The notes beneath the pieces were generated by a model. That model was given only the letters and a program-made list of their open reading frames with translations, was not told where the DNA came from and ran no database searches. From Micromonospora profundi (GTDB taxonomy: Bacteria > Actinomycetota > Actinomycetes > Mycobacteriales > Micromonosporaceae), in assembly GCF_011927785.1 (NCBI RefSeq), contig NZ_JAATJK010000001.1:3567001-3631000 (forward strand): 64,000 bases of DNA, in the 5' to 3' direction. The translations under genes and the position numbers were made by a program. Each line of letters begins with the position of its first letter. The stretch's first letter is position 1. Positions 41,463 to 49,962 of the stretch are shown in pieces.

Positions 41463-43268
41463 CTAGACCGGGTCGGCTACCGGGGCTGCGGGGCCGGCTG
41501 TGCCGGTGTGGGCGGTGGCGGCCGGCTTGGGCTTGGCGTCGATGCCGGCCTCGGTGCGCTGCTGGGCGGTGATGGGCGTCGGCGCGCCGGTCAGCGGGTC
41601 GAAGCCGCCCCGGGTCTTCGGGAACGCGATCACCTCGCGGATGGAGTCCGCGCCGGCCAGCAGCATGCAGACCCGGTCCCAGCCGAAGGCGATGCCGCCG
41701 TGCGGCGGGGCGCCGTACTTGAACGCCTCCAGCAGGAAGCCGAACTTGTCCTGCGCCTCCTCAGGCGTGATGCCGAGCAGGTCGAAGACCCGCTTCTGCA
41801 CGTCACCCCGGTGGATACGGATCGAGCCGCCGCCGATCTCATTGCCGTTGCAGACGATGTCGTACGCGTACGCCAACGCGCGGTCCGGCGCGGACTCGAA
41901 CCGGTCCACCCACTCGGCGTTCGGCGAGGTGAACGGGTGGTGCACGGCCGTCCAACCGCCCTCGTCAGTGCGCTCGAACATCGGCGCGTCGACCACCCAG
42001 CAGAACGCCCAGGCGCTCTCGTCGATCAGGCCGGCCCGCTTGGCGATCTCGACGCGGGCGGCGCCCAGCAGCTCCTGCGCCTCGCGGGCGGTGCCGCTGG
42101 CCGCGAAGAACACCGCGTCGCCCGGCTTGGCACCGACGGCGTCGGCGAGCCCGCCCAGGTGCTCGGCGGAGAGGTTCTTGGCCACCGGCCCGCGCGCCTC
42201 GCCGGTCTCGGCGTCCAGCACCACGTACGCCAGGCCACGGGCGCCGCGCGCCTTGGCCCAGTCCTGCCAGCCGTCAAGCTCCTTGCGGGTCTGCGACGCG
42301 CCGCCCGGCATGACCACCGCACCGACGTAGCCGCCCGCGTCGATCGCACCGGCGAACACCCGGAACTGCGTGCCGCGCAGGTAGTCGGTCAGTTCGGTCA
42401 GCTCGACGCCGTAGCGCAGGTCCGGCTTGTCGGAGCCGTACCGGGCCATCGCGTCGTGCCAGGTGATCCGCGGAATCGGCCGGGTGATCTCGTGCCCGGC
42501 CAGGTCCTTCCAGAGCGCCGAGACGATCGCCTCGCCGAGGTCGATGACGTCGTCCTCGGTCACGAAGGACATCTCGATGTCGAGCTGGGTGAACTCCGGC
42601 TGCCGGTCGGCGCGGAAGTCCTCGTCGCGGTAGCAGCGGGCGATCTGGTAGTACCGCTCCATGCCGCCGACCATCAGCAGCTGCTTGAACAGCTGCGGCG
42701 ACTGCGGCAGCGCGTACCAGCTGCCGGGCTGGAGCCGCACCGGCACCAGGAAGTCACGGGCGCCCTCGGGCGTCGAGCGGGTAAGCGTCGGCGTCTCGAT
42801 CTCCAGGAAGTCCCGCTCGTGCAGCACTCCCCGGGCGAGGTGGCTGGCGCGCGAGCGCAGCCGCAGCGCGTTCGCCGGGCCACTGCGGCGCAGGTCCAGG
42901 TAGCGGTACTTGAGGCGGATGTCGTCGCCGGCCTCGACCTGGTCGTCCACGGGCAGCGGCAGCGGCGCGGCCTCGGAGAGCACCTCCAGCTCGGTGGCGG
43001 TGACCTCGATCTCGCCGGTGGGCAGATCCGGGTTCTCGTTGCCCTCGGGGCGGCGGGTCACCTCGCCGGTGACCTTCACGCAGAACTCGTTGCGCAGCGC
43101 GTGCGCGTCCTCTTCCCGGAACACCACCTGGACCACGCCGGAGCCGTCGCGCAGGTCGACGAAGATGACGCCGCCGTGGTCGCGCCGGCGGGCCACCCAC
43201 CCGGCCAGCGTCACCGTCGAGCCGGCGTCCGTCGCGCGCAGGCTTCCGGCATTGTGGGTACGGATCAC
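41463..43268 (-). CDS. aspS: Aspartyl-tRNA synthetase, probably non-discriminating
   Basis: 601 residues from the GTG at 43268 ([12 protein letters not shown]), which has GAGGAG nine bases upstream; a TTG three codons earlier would abut that site. Anticodon-binding OB domain, class II core ([30 protein letters not shown]) and GAD insert. The N-terminal domain has [10 protein letters not shown], with the His seen in AspRS enzymes that also charge tRNA-Asn, and RRPEGNENP. This predicts Asp-tRNA-Asn made for GatCAB amidation; the C-terminal 30 residues are disordered. Confidence 0.95.
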   Translation of the reverse strand: MIRTHNAGSLRATDAGSTVTLAGWVARRRDHGGVIFVDLRDGSGVVQVVFREEDAHALRNEFCVKVTGEVTRRPEGNENPDLPTGEIEVTATELEVLSEAAPLPLPVDDQVEAGDDIRLKYRYLDLRRSGPANALRLRSRASHLARGVLHERDFLEIETPTLTRSTPEGARDFLVPVRLQPGSWYALPQSPQLFKQLLMVGGMERYYQIARCYRDEDFRADRQPEFTQLDIEMSFVTEDDVIDLGEAIVSALWKDLAGHEITRPIPRITWHDAMARYGSDKPDLRYGVELTELTDYLRGTQFRVFAGAIDAGGYVGAVVMPGGASQTRKELDGWQDWAKARGARGLAYVVLDAETGEARGPVAKNLSAEHLGGLADAVGAKPGDAVFFAASGTAREAQELLGAARVEIAKRAGLIDESAWAFCWVVDAPMFERTDEGGWTAVHHPFTSPNAEWVDRFESAPDRALAYAYDIVCNGNEIGGGSIRIHRGDVQKRVFDLLGITPEEAQDKFGFLLEAFKYGAPPHGGIAFGWDRVCMLLAGADSIREVIAFPKTRGGFDPLTGAPTPITAQQRTEAGIDAKPKPAATAHTGTAGPAAPVADPV

Positions 43269-43410
43269 GGCTGGCAACTCCTCATCGTGGAACAGTCCTC
43301 ACCGGCATTCTGTCAGGGGCGGCCGGTCTCCTTCGGGGGCACCCGGCAGCCCGTGGGGATTCGCTGGTGGGCGGACGGGCGAACCGTGCTCGGCGGCCCG
43401 GCGTATTGGT

Positions 43411-43416
43411 TAACGT
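43411..43416 (+). promoter_or_regulatory. -10 element for leaderless DUF998 gene
   Basis: TAACGT lies six bases before the ATG at 43423, with no ribosome-binding site between. This fits a leaderless mRNA. Confidence 0.5.
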
Positions 43417-43422
43417 GGCGAA

Positions 43423-44157
43423 ATGCGCGCCGTACCGAACTGGGCCGTCGTCACGGCGGCTGCCGCGCCCGTGCTGCTGGTGGCCGGTTGGACGGTCGCG
43501 GAGAGCAGGCAGCCCGCCGGGTACGACCCGGTCCGGGACACCATCAGCGAGTTGGCGGGGCAGGACGCCACCGACGCCTGGATCATGGTCACCGCCCTGG
43601 TGCTGCTCGGCTGCTGCTATCTGGCGGTGGCCGCCGTGCTGCACGCGGCAGGCCTGCCCAGCCGCTTCCTGCTCGCCGTCGGCGGTGTGGCCACTCTCGC
43701 GCTTGTCGCCTTTCCCCGACCGACGGTCGGTGGCTCTCTGAGCCATGGCATCGCGGCGACAGTTGCCGTCCTGGCCCTGGCGCTCTGGCCGGCCGGGTCG
43801 GCGTTGCGGCTGCCACGGGGTCGGGACAACGCGCATCCGGCGGCGCCGCAGCCGCCGTGGGCGTTCCGTCGAGCTGTGGGTCTCGGCGCGACGGTCGTGC
43901 TGCTGGCGCTCTTCGGCTGGTCCGCGTTCGAGGTGACGAGCGGGTCCCGGACCGGGCTTGCCGAGCGGGTCACGGCCGTGGCCGTGTCGCTCTGGCCACT
44001 GCTTGCGGTGCTGTCGGCCCGGCGGGCGCATCTCACCTGGGCCGCCGCTGGCACCACCACCGTCGGCCCGGCCCTGCCACTGACCGGTGTCGTGACCCCG
44101 GATCCGCTTCGCCCGCCGCCCGGCCCCACCGCGCGGCGGTCCGATCCGCTGCCGTGA
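43423..44157 (+). CDS. DUF998 membrane protein, copy 1
   Basis: 244 residues, about six membrane helices, beginning NWAVVTAAAAPVLLVAGW with the family motif GYDPVRDTISELAG. The C-terminal 35 residues are Pro-rich and polar. Paralog of the following gene, with the same motif and length of the core. Function unknown. Confidence 0.85.
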   Translation: MRAVPNWAVVTAAAAPVLLVAGWTVAESRQPAGYDPVRDTISELAGQDATDAWIMVTALVLLGCCYLAVAAVLHAAGLPSRFLLAVGGVATLALVAFPRPTVGGSLSHGIAATVAVLALALWPAGSALRLPRGRDNAHPAAPQPPWAFRRAVGLGATVVLLALFGWSAFEVTSGSRTGLAERVTAVAVSLWPLLAVLSARRAHLTWAAAGTTTVGPALPLTGVVTPDPLRPPPGPTARRSDPLP

Positions 44158-44297
44158 GCCGCGCCTGACCTCTGTCGAGCCGGCCAGCCGCCGGCCCGGC
44201 CCCGACCGCCAGCGGCGTCACGGCGGTGGTGTCGGGTGCTGCTCGGGCTGGCAGATCCGGCCGTCCGCGCGCACGTTTCCGCCGCCGGCCACACCGC

Positions 44298-44303
44298 TAC
44301 GAT
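44298..44303 (+). promoter_or_regulatory. -10 element for leaderless second DUF998 gene
   Basis: TACGAT six bases before the ATG at 44310, without a ribosome-binding site; likely leaderless. Confidence 0.45.
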
Positions 44304-44309
44304 CACGCG

Positions 44310-44933
44310 ATGTCTGTCGTGCCCCGCTGGGTCCTGCTGTCGGCCGGTGGCGCGCCACTGTTCCTCGTCGGAGGCTGGACGGTGGCGCAGGCCGCCCAAC
44401 CGGACGGGTTCGACCCGGTCCGGCAGACCATCAGCGCGCTCGCCGCCACCGGCGCGGACCATCGTTGGATCATGACGCTCGGGCTGGCCGGCCTGGGGCT
44501 CTGCCACCTGGTGACGGCGCTCGGTCTGGTCACCGCCGCACCGGCGGGCCGTGGGCTGCTCGCGCTCGGCGGGCTTGCCACAGTGGTGCTCGTCGTCTTT
44601 CCACAGCGCCCGGACGGGTCGATCACCCACGTCGTCGCCGCCGGTGTGGCGTTCGGGGCGTTGGCCGTGTGGCCCGCCCTGGCCGTGCCCTGGCGGACGG
44701 CGCGACCCACAGCCGGGGATCAACCGGACATGGCGACTCCGAGCGGACCGGCCCGCTGGCCGGCGTTCGCGGTGACGGCGCTCCTGCTGGGGCTGCTCGG
44801 TTGGTTCGCCGTCGAGTTCTTCACCGACGGCGCCTGGATCGGACTGACGGAACGGCTCGTGGCGGCCGCCGAGGCGGTCGTACCGCTGGCCGCAGTGCTC
44901 GCCGCGCTGACCCGCCGCCGGCCGCTGCCCTGA
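44310..44933 (+). CDS. DUF998 membrane protein, copy 2
   Basis: 207 residues from the ATG at 44310 (MSVVPRWVLLSAGGAPLFLVGGW), about six membrane helices, motif GFDPVRQTISALAAT. Same order of elements as the upstream copy, so a tandem duplication. The open frame continues 28 codons upstream, but that part is Arg-rich and lacks similarity to the paralog. Confidence 0.85.
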   Translation: MSVVPRWVLLSAGGAPLFLVGGWTVAQAAQPDGFDPVRQTISALAATGADHRWIMTLGLAGLGLCHLVTALGLVTAAPAGRGLLALGGLATVVLVVFPQRPDGSITHVVAAGVAFGALAVWPALAVPWRTARPTAGDQPDMATPSGPARWPAFAVTALLLGLLGWFAVEFFTDGAWIGLTERLVAAAEAVVPLAAVLAALTRRRPLP

Positions 44934-44972
44934 CCTGCCACCTGCCCTGACCTGCCACGGACCGGGAGAGCG

Positions 44973-45004
44973 AGCGGGCCGCCGGAGTGCTCCGGCGGCC
45001 CGCT
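44973..45004. terminator. Bidirectional hairpin between DUF998 and protease genes
   Basis: A 14-bp perfect stem (AGCGGGCCGCCGGA) with loop GTGC, between the convergent stops at 44933 and 45018. Confidence 0.8.
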
Positions 45005-45017
45005 TGCGGTGCGAGGA

Positions 45018-46064
45018 TCAGAAGACGCTGACGCCGTAGCGGCTCAGGGCCTCGGTGACGGGCTGGAAGAAGGTCGTGCCGCCGGTGCGGCAGTTGCCGC
45101 TACCACCGGAGGTCAGACCCAGGGCGGTGCCACCGGCGAACAGCGAGCCGCCGCTGTCGCCCGGCTCGGCGCAGACGTTGGTGCGGATCAGGCCGGAGAC
45201 CGAGCCCTCGGCGTAGTTCACAGTGGCGTTGGTCGCGGTCACCGAACCACTGCGCAGGCCGGTGGTGCTGCCGGAGCGCTGCACCGACTGGCCGACCGAC
45301 GCGTTGCCGGAGCCGGTGATGTCGCGGAAGCTGCCGTTGTAGAGCGAGACGTTGCCGGCGGCGTTGGCGGAGTTGTTGTGCCGCACGATGCCGTAGTCGT
45401 TGCCCGGGAAGCTGGTGCCGGTACGGCTGCCGAGCAGCGAGGTCTGGGCGGAGTTGGAGTACCAGCTCGCCGAGATGTTGGTGCAGTGCCCAGCGGTCAG
45501 GAAGTAGTAGGTGCTGCCGCTGCGCACGTTGAAGCCGAGCGAGCAGCGCCCGCCGCCACCGGCGTAGATGGCCTGACCACCGGAGATCCGGGTGCTCAGC
45601 ACGCCGGCCTCGGCCTCGACCCGCACGGCGCCGTTGGCGCGCGCCGCGGCGGCCTTGACCCGCTCCAGCTTGGCGCCGGTGACCGTGCTGTCCACCGAGA
45701 CGACGACCTGGTTGGTGACCGGGTCGCTCCACCAGGCGGTGCCCGGGATCTTCGCCGAACGCTCCAGGTCGGCCGTGGCGCGGTTGAGCTCGGCGGACCC
45801 GCGGGTCACGTACTTGACGCTCGCCCCGGCGTTGCTCACCTTGCGCGCCGCGGCGGCGTCGGTGACGGTGACGACGGTCTTGCCGCTGGCGTCGATGTAC
45901 GAGCCGGCGGAGCGGTCACCAAGCTCGGCGGAGAGCGCGGCGGCGGTGTCGGCAGAGGCGGCGGGGGCGGCCTGGGCGGGGGCGCCGATGAGCGAGCCGA
46001 CGACCAGGGTTCCGCTCACGGCGACTGTCGCCGCAACACGGAATGAGGACCTCGTGGGTCGCAT
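45018..46064 (-). CDS. Secreted S1 serine protease, streptogrisin/alpha-lytic type
   Basis: 348-residue preproenzyme. Signal peptide about 1-32 (cut near GAPAQAAP), alpha-lytic-type propeptide about 33-158, mature chain starting near [10 protein letters not shown] (160). Catalytic triad: His193 in LTAGHC, Asp223 in GNDYGIV, Ser304 in GDSGGSLF; cysteine pairs near Cys174/Cys194 and Cys298/Cys325. Self-processing and secretion are expected. GGAGG-like site before the ATG at 46064. Monocistronic with its own promoter. Confidence 0.94.
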   Translation of the reverse strand: MRPTRSSFRVAATVAVSGTLVVGSLIGAPAQAAPAASADTAAALSAELGDRSAGSYIDASGKTVVTVTDAAAARKVSNAGASVKYVTRGSAELNRATADLERSAKIPGTAWWSDPVTNQVVVSVDSTVTGAKLERVKAAAARANGAVRVEAEAGVLSTRISGGQAIYAGGGGRCSLGFNVRSGSTYYFLTAGHCTNISASWYSNSAQTSLLGSRTGTSFPGNDYGIVRHNNSANAAGNVSLYNGSFRDITGSGNASVGQSVQRSGSTTGLRSGSVTATNATVNYAEGSVSGLIRTNVCAEPGDSGGSLFAGGTALGLTSGGSGNCRTGGTTFFQPVTEALSRYGVSVF

Positions 46065-46160
46065 GTAACAAACCTCCTGGGCGGGGGAGTACGGGTCTCG
46101 CCGGGCGCGGCTGACCCGAGGGCAACCCAGCCGATCTGGGAAAACCGGCCGAGTGAACTG

Positions 46161-46190
46161 AAGTATTCACATACTTAAGATCATTGACAA
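46161..46190 (-). promoter_or_regulatory. Promoter of the serine protease gene with overlapping palindrome
   Basis: On the minus strand: TTGTCA (46190-46185), 17-base spacer, AATACT (46167-46162). An inverted repeat AAGTAT-TCAC-ATACTT (46161-46176) covers the -10, suggesting regulated secretion. The rest of the 323-base gap 46065-46387 carries no other feature I can support. Confidence 0.7.
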
Positions 46191-46387
46191 GACTTGGTTT
46201 CGCCCGAATTCGTCGACCCTCACCGGTCACATCGCCGCAACACCACTGACACTCTGGCGAGCAGGCACCGTCACACCGAAAGTCCCCCGGATCCGTTTCG
46301 GACACCCTCGGCCGCCGGGCGCGTTTGCCGCCACAACCGCTCCCCCACGGGCAACGCCGTCCGCAACGCGGCCTCGGCGGTCCGGCG

Positions 46388-46864
46388 TCAGGGGGTACGG
46401 CGACGCGCTCCCGGGCCAGGGCGGGGCAGCACGTCGCGGGGTTCGGTCACCTCGTGCCCCTCGGCACAGCGCAGCTCGACGCGAACCTCGGCATCGCAGT
46501 CGCGGTGTGCCACCCGCAGGGGCGAGCCCTCCGGGTCGGCGAGGTACCGGTCGCCCCACCCGAGCACGGCGACCAGCACCGGCCACAGAGCCAGACCCAT
46601 CTCGGTCAGCCGGTATTCGTGGCGCACCCGGCTGCCCGGCTCCTGGTACGGCTCGCGGCGCAGGACGCCCCGCTCCACGAGCACGGCCAGCCGGTTGGTC
46701 AACACCTGACGCGGGATCCCGGTGCGTACCCGCATGTCGTCGAAGCGGCGGATGCCGTTGAACACCTCCCGGAGCACCACGAGCGTCCACCGCTCACCGA
46801 GGATCTCCATCGCGCGGGCGATGGTGCAGTTCTCCACCGACCAGTCCAGTGCCGCGGGCGTCAT
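46388..46864 (-). CDS. HxlR-family transcriptional regulator
   Basis: 158 residues, winged helix (about 10-105): VENCTIARAMEILGERWTLV, VLREVFNGIRRFDDMRVRTG, PRQVLTNRLAVLVERGVLRR, with Cys13 in the position of the sensing Cys. The C-terminal 50 residues (HRDCDAEVRVELRCAEGH) may bind metal. The ATG at 46864 follows TAGCCT by six bases, so leaderless. Divergent from a thioesterase, with a shared operator between. Confidence 0.9.
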   Translation of the reverse strand: MTPAALDWSVENCTIARAMEILGERWTLVVLREVFNGIRRFDDMRVRTGIPRQVLTNRLAVLVERGVLRREPYQEPGSRVRHEYRLTEMGLALWPVLVAVLGWGDRYLADPEGSPLRVAHRDCDAEVRVELRCAEGHEVTEPRDVLPRPGPGARRRTP

Positions 46865-46870
46865 CCGCCC

Positions 46871-46899
46871 AGGCTAGGTCTTGTTGACAGACTCAGCAA
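46871..46899. promoter_or_regulatory. Shared operator/promoter of HxlR and thioesterase genes
   Basis: Minus strand: TTGCTG (46899-46894), 17 bases, TAGCCT (46876-46871), six bases, ATG. Plus strand: TTGACA (46884-46889) is a consensus -35, 31 bases before the thioesterase ATG. An imperfect palindrome TTGTTGA-5-TCAGCAA (46881-46899) overlaps both, so one bound dimer could repress both genes. Confidence 0.65.
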
Positions 46900-46919
46900 T
46901 CGACTGCGAGGCTGCGTCC

Positions 46920-47426
46920 ATGACACAGACCCAGGAGCCGGCGCGCAGCCGTACCTTCACCTGGTCGGATCCGGCGGCCAACGCCGCGCAGGTCGGACGG
47001 CGCAGTGGCATCGAACTGCTCCGCGCGATGATCGCCGGAGAGCTGGCCGGGCCGCCGGTGATGGACCTGATCGACATGGGGCGGATGGAGGCCGACGAGG
47101 GCCGGGTCGCCATCGAGTTGATCCCGCAGGAGTTCCACTACAACCCGCTGGGCACCGTCCACGGTGGCGTCATCTCGACAATGCTCGACACCGCCGCCGC
47201 CTGCGCCGTGCACACCACGCTGCCGGCCGGCGTCGGCTACACGTCGCTGGACCTGAACGTCAAGTTCCTCCGCCCGGTCACCGTCGACAGCGGCACGCTG
47301 CGCTGCGAGGGCACGGTGCTCCAGCGTGGCCGCCGCACGGCCCTGGCCGAAGCGCGCCTCACCGACGCCGACGCCCGCCTGATAGCCCACGCCACAAGCA
47401 GCTGCCTCATCTACCCCCTCCCCTGA
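46920..47426 (+). CDS. PaaI/hotdog thioesterase
   Basis: 168 residues from the ATG at 46920 (MTQTQEPARSRTFTW). Hotdog fold: FHYNPLGTVHGGVISTMLDT holds the conserved HGG, followed by YTSLDLNVKFLRPVTV and TALAEARLTDADARLIAHAT. Hydrolyses acyl-CoA, perhaps aromatic or medium chain. Divergent from HxlR. A 28-bp inverted repeat follows. Confidence 0.9.
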   Translation: MTQTQEPARSRTFTWSDPAANAAQVGRRSGIELLRAMIAGELAGPPVMDLIDMGRMEADEGRVAIELIPQEFHYNPLGTVHGGVISTMLDTAAACAVHTTLPAGVGYTSLDLNVKFLRPVTVDSGTLRCEGTVLQRGRRTALAEARLTDADARLIAHATSSCLIYPLP

Positions 47427-47441
47427 ACCCACCGCGCCCCG

Positions 47442-47539
47442 CACCCCCACCCCCGCGATCTTGCACTTTCGGTCGTCGAAACAGGCGCATTGCACCGATT
47501 CGCGGCGACACAAAGTGCAAGATCGCGGGGGTGGGGGTG
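47442..47539. repeat. 28-bp inverted repeat between thioesterase and desaturase genes
   Basis: Arms 47442-47469 and 47512-47539 are perfect reverse complements with a 42-base centre; the inner part of the left arm reads CGATCTTGCACTTT. The left arm and its continuation share GATCTTGCACTTTCGGTCG with the palindrome at 62397-62471. It lies between two convergent stop codons and could also terminate both transcripts. Confidence 0.85.
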
Positions 47540-47549
47540 GGGGTTGGGC

Positions 47550-48491
47550 TTAGCGGAGGGCTAGGCGGGCTGCTCGGGCTGCTCGCTTCTCTTCGAAGCG
47601 GCTCGCAGCGCGGTCCAGTTCGTCGAGCTGGGCGGCGAGCTGCTCGCGGGCGGCTTCGCCGTCGGCGTTCAGGCCGGTCACGTTGAACACGTCCCACTGC
47701 CGCAGCACCGGCTGGAGCACCTCGTCGCGGTGCTGGCGCAGGTCGTAGATGCCGGCCAGGGCGATCGCCACCGACTTGCGGGCGAAGCCGTCGATGCCGT
47801 TGCCGGGCATCTGGAAGTCGGCCACCACGTCCGCGACGGCCCGCATGGCCTGGCTCGGGGCCAGCTCGAACGCGGCGGCGAGCAGGTTGCGGTAGAAGAC
47901 CATGTGCAGGTTCTCGTCGGCTGCCACCCGGGCCAGCAGCGCCTCGCAGGCGGGGTCGCCGGTGGCCTTGCCCGTGTTGCGGTGCGAGATGCGGGTGGCC
48001 AGCTCCTGGAACGAGACGTACGCCAGGGAGTGCAGCACCTCGTCGTCGTGCACGTTGACGTAGCCGGCGGCCATGTGGGTCATCCGGGCCCGCTCCAGCG
48101 CCACCGGGTCGACGGCCCGGGTGACGGTCAGGTAGTCGCGGATGGCGGTGCCGTGGCGGCCCTCCTCGGCGGTCCACCGGTGCACCCAGGTGCCCCACGC
48201 GCCGTCGCGACCGAACAGGGTGGCGATCTCGTGGTGGTACGAGGGCAGGTTGTCCTCGGTCAGCAGGTTGACGATGAGCGCCGTGCGGGCGACGTCCGGG
48301 ATTGTCGAGTCGGTCGGCGACCACGCCTCACCATTGAGCGGCCCGTCGAAGGTGCGCCCCTCGCTCCACGGCACGTACTCGTGCGGGAACCACTCCTTGG
48401 CCAGCGAGAGGTGGCGGTCCAGGTTGCGTGCGACAACCGGCTCCAGCTCGACGAGGAGTGCGGTCTGGCTCAGCGTGGTGCTCATGGTCAC
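47550..48491 (-). CDS. Acyl-ACP desaturase (DesA-like, di-iron)
   Basis: Introduces a double bond into acyl-ACP in the FA_desaturase_2 family (soluble, di-iron). 313 residues. Ligand motifs: TEDNLPSYHHE, WTAEEGRHG (EExxH) and AADENLHMVFY (EnxH). Start taken as GTG 48491 with GGGAG six bases upstream; ATG two codons later is possible. A 31-bp palindrome lies just upstream. Membrane lipid adjustment is the expected role. Confidence 0.9.
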   Translation of the reverse strand: MTMSTTLSQTALLVELEPVVARNLDRHLSLAKEWFPHEYVPWSEGRTFDGPLNGEAWSPTDSTIPDVARTALIVNLLTEDNLPSYHHEIATLFGRDGAWGTWVHRWTAEEGRHGTAIRDYLTVTRAVDPVALERARMTHMAAGYVNVHDDEVLHSLAYVSFQELATRISHRNTGKATGDPACEALLARVAADENLHMVFYRNLLAAAFELAPSQAMRAVADVVADFQMPGNGIDGFARKSVAIALAGIYDLRQHRDEVLQPVLRQWDVFNVTGLNADGEAAREQLAAQLDELDRAASRFEEKRAARAARLALR

Positions 48492-48500
48492 GAGAAACTC

Positions 48501-48531
48501 CCTACGGTGGCGTAACTTACGCTACCGTAGG
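48501..48531 (-). promoter_or_regulatory. 31-bp palindromic operator upstream of the desaturase gene
   Basis: CCTACGGTGGCGTAA / TTACGCTACCGTAGG flank a single central base; only one position in each arm fails to pair. It ends ten bases before the GTG start. Its size and symmetry fit a TetR-family operator. No TetR gene is adjacent, so the regulator acts in trans. Confidence 0.8.
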
Positions 48532-48562
48532 TCCCCGCGGCTCTGCGCGCCAGTGGTGAGAC

Positions 48563-49891
48563 TCAGTTGACTCTCGCCGTACGGTCCTCGACGGGCGGCA
48601 TCCACTCCCCCGCGTCGGCAGCTACCTGCTCACCTGAGCGAATGTCCTTGACCTCGTCGGGCGCGTCGTCGACGCCCGGGAACCAGACGTACGGGATGCC
48701 GCGCCGCTCGGCGTAGCGGATCTGCTTGCCGAACTTCGCCGCGCTGGGCGACACCTCGGTCGGCACCCCGCGTCGCCGCAGCGCCTCGGCCACCCGGTTG
48801 CTTGCCGCACGCTGCTCCTCGCCGGTCACCGCCACCAGGACACAGGTGGGCACCGAACGGGAGATCGACAGCTCGCCCGCGCCGAAGAGCAGCCCGAGCA
48901 GCCGGGTCACCCCGATCGAGATCCCCACGCCAGGGAACGAGGTGGCGCCGAGAGTGGCCAGGCTGTCGTACCGACCGCCGGAGCAGATCGAGCCGAACCG
49001 CTCGTAGCCGCGCAGTTGGGTCTCGTAGACGGTGCCGGTGTAATAGTCGAGCCCCCGGGCGATGCGCAGGTCGGCGACGCACAGGCCGGGCGAGTGCTCG
49101 GCGGCGGTCTCGACGACCCGCACCAGCTCCTCGATGCCCTCGTCGAGCAGCGGGTCGGTAACGCCCAGGGCGCGTACGGCGTCGGCGAACGACGCGTCCG
49201 GCGCGGAGATCTCGGCAAGCGCCAGGCACGCCTTGGCCTGCGCCTCGCTCGCACCGGCGCTCTGGGCCAGCAGTTCGGCCACCTTCGCCGGGCCGATCTT
49301 GTCGAGCTTGTCGACGGCACGGAGCGCCGCCTCCGGGTCGGTCAGCCCGATCCCCCGGTAGAAGCCCTCGCAGACCTTGCGGTTGTTGACCTGGATGGTC
49401 ACCGGCGGGATCGGCAACGAGCGTAGCGCGTCCCCGATCACCAGCGGGATCTCCGCCTCGTGGTGCGGGGCGAGTGAGTCCCGGTCCACGATGTCGATGT
49501 CGGCCTGCACGAACTCCCGGTAGCGCCCCTCCTGCGGGCGCTCCCCCCGCCACACCTTCTGGATCTGGTAGCGGCGGAACGGGAAGGCGAGCTTGCCGGC
49601 GTTCTCCAGCACGTACCTGGCGAACGGCACGGTCAGGTCGAAGTGCAGGCCGAGCTGGTCGTCACCGCCGCCGCCCTCGGCGTCGGCGTGCAACCGCCGG
49701 ATCACGTACACCTCTTTGGAGGTCTCGCCCTTGCGCAGCAGCTGGTCGAGCGGCTCCACCGCGCGGGTCTCCAGCGGCGCGAACCCGTACAACTCGAACG
49801 TGCCCCGGATCTTGTCGAGCACGAACTGCTCGATCATCCGCTGGCCGGGGGTCCACTCCGGGAAGCCGGAGATGGGCGTGGGCTTGCTCAT
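48563..49891 (-). CDS. hisS: Histidyl-tRNA synthetase
   Basis: 442 residues from the ATG at 49891 (MSKPTPISGFPEWTPG). Class II motifs: motif 2 FRRYQIQKVWRGERPQEGRYREF, his-specific RGLDYYTGTVYE and SGGRYDSLA, plus a C-terminal anticodon-binding domain (VPTCVLVAVTGEEQRAASNR). Upstream neighbour is the MBL-fold gene 71 bases away, a common actinobacterial pairing. Confidence 0.95.
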   Translation of the reverse strand: MSKPTPISGFPEWTPGQRMIEQFVLDKIRGTFELYGFAPLETRAVEPLDQLLRKGETSKEVYVIRRLHADAEGGGGDDQLGLHFDLTVPFARYVLENAGKLAFPFRRYQIQKVWRGERPQEGRYREFVQADIDIVDRDSLAPHHEAEIPLVIGDALRSLPIPPVTIQVNNRKVCEGFYRGIGLTDPEAALRAVDKLDKIGPAKVAELLAQSAGASEAQAKACLALAEISAPDASFADAVRALGVTDPLLDEGIEELVRVVETAAEHSPGLCVADLRIARGLDYYTGTVYETQLRGYERFGSICSGGRYDSLATLGATSFPGVGISIGVTRLLGLLFGAGELSISRSVPTCVLVAVTGEEQRAASNRVAEALRRRGVPTEVSPSAAKFGKQIRYAERRGIPYVWFPGVDDAPDEVKDIRSGEQVAADAGEWMPPVEDRTARVN

Positions 49892-49962
49892 GGGCGTACT
49901 CCTTGCGGTTCCGCGCCCGCGGCGCGGTGGTGTCGTGGGTCCGCGACCGGCGCGGACGTTTC

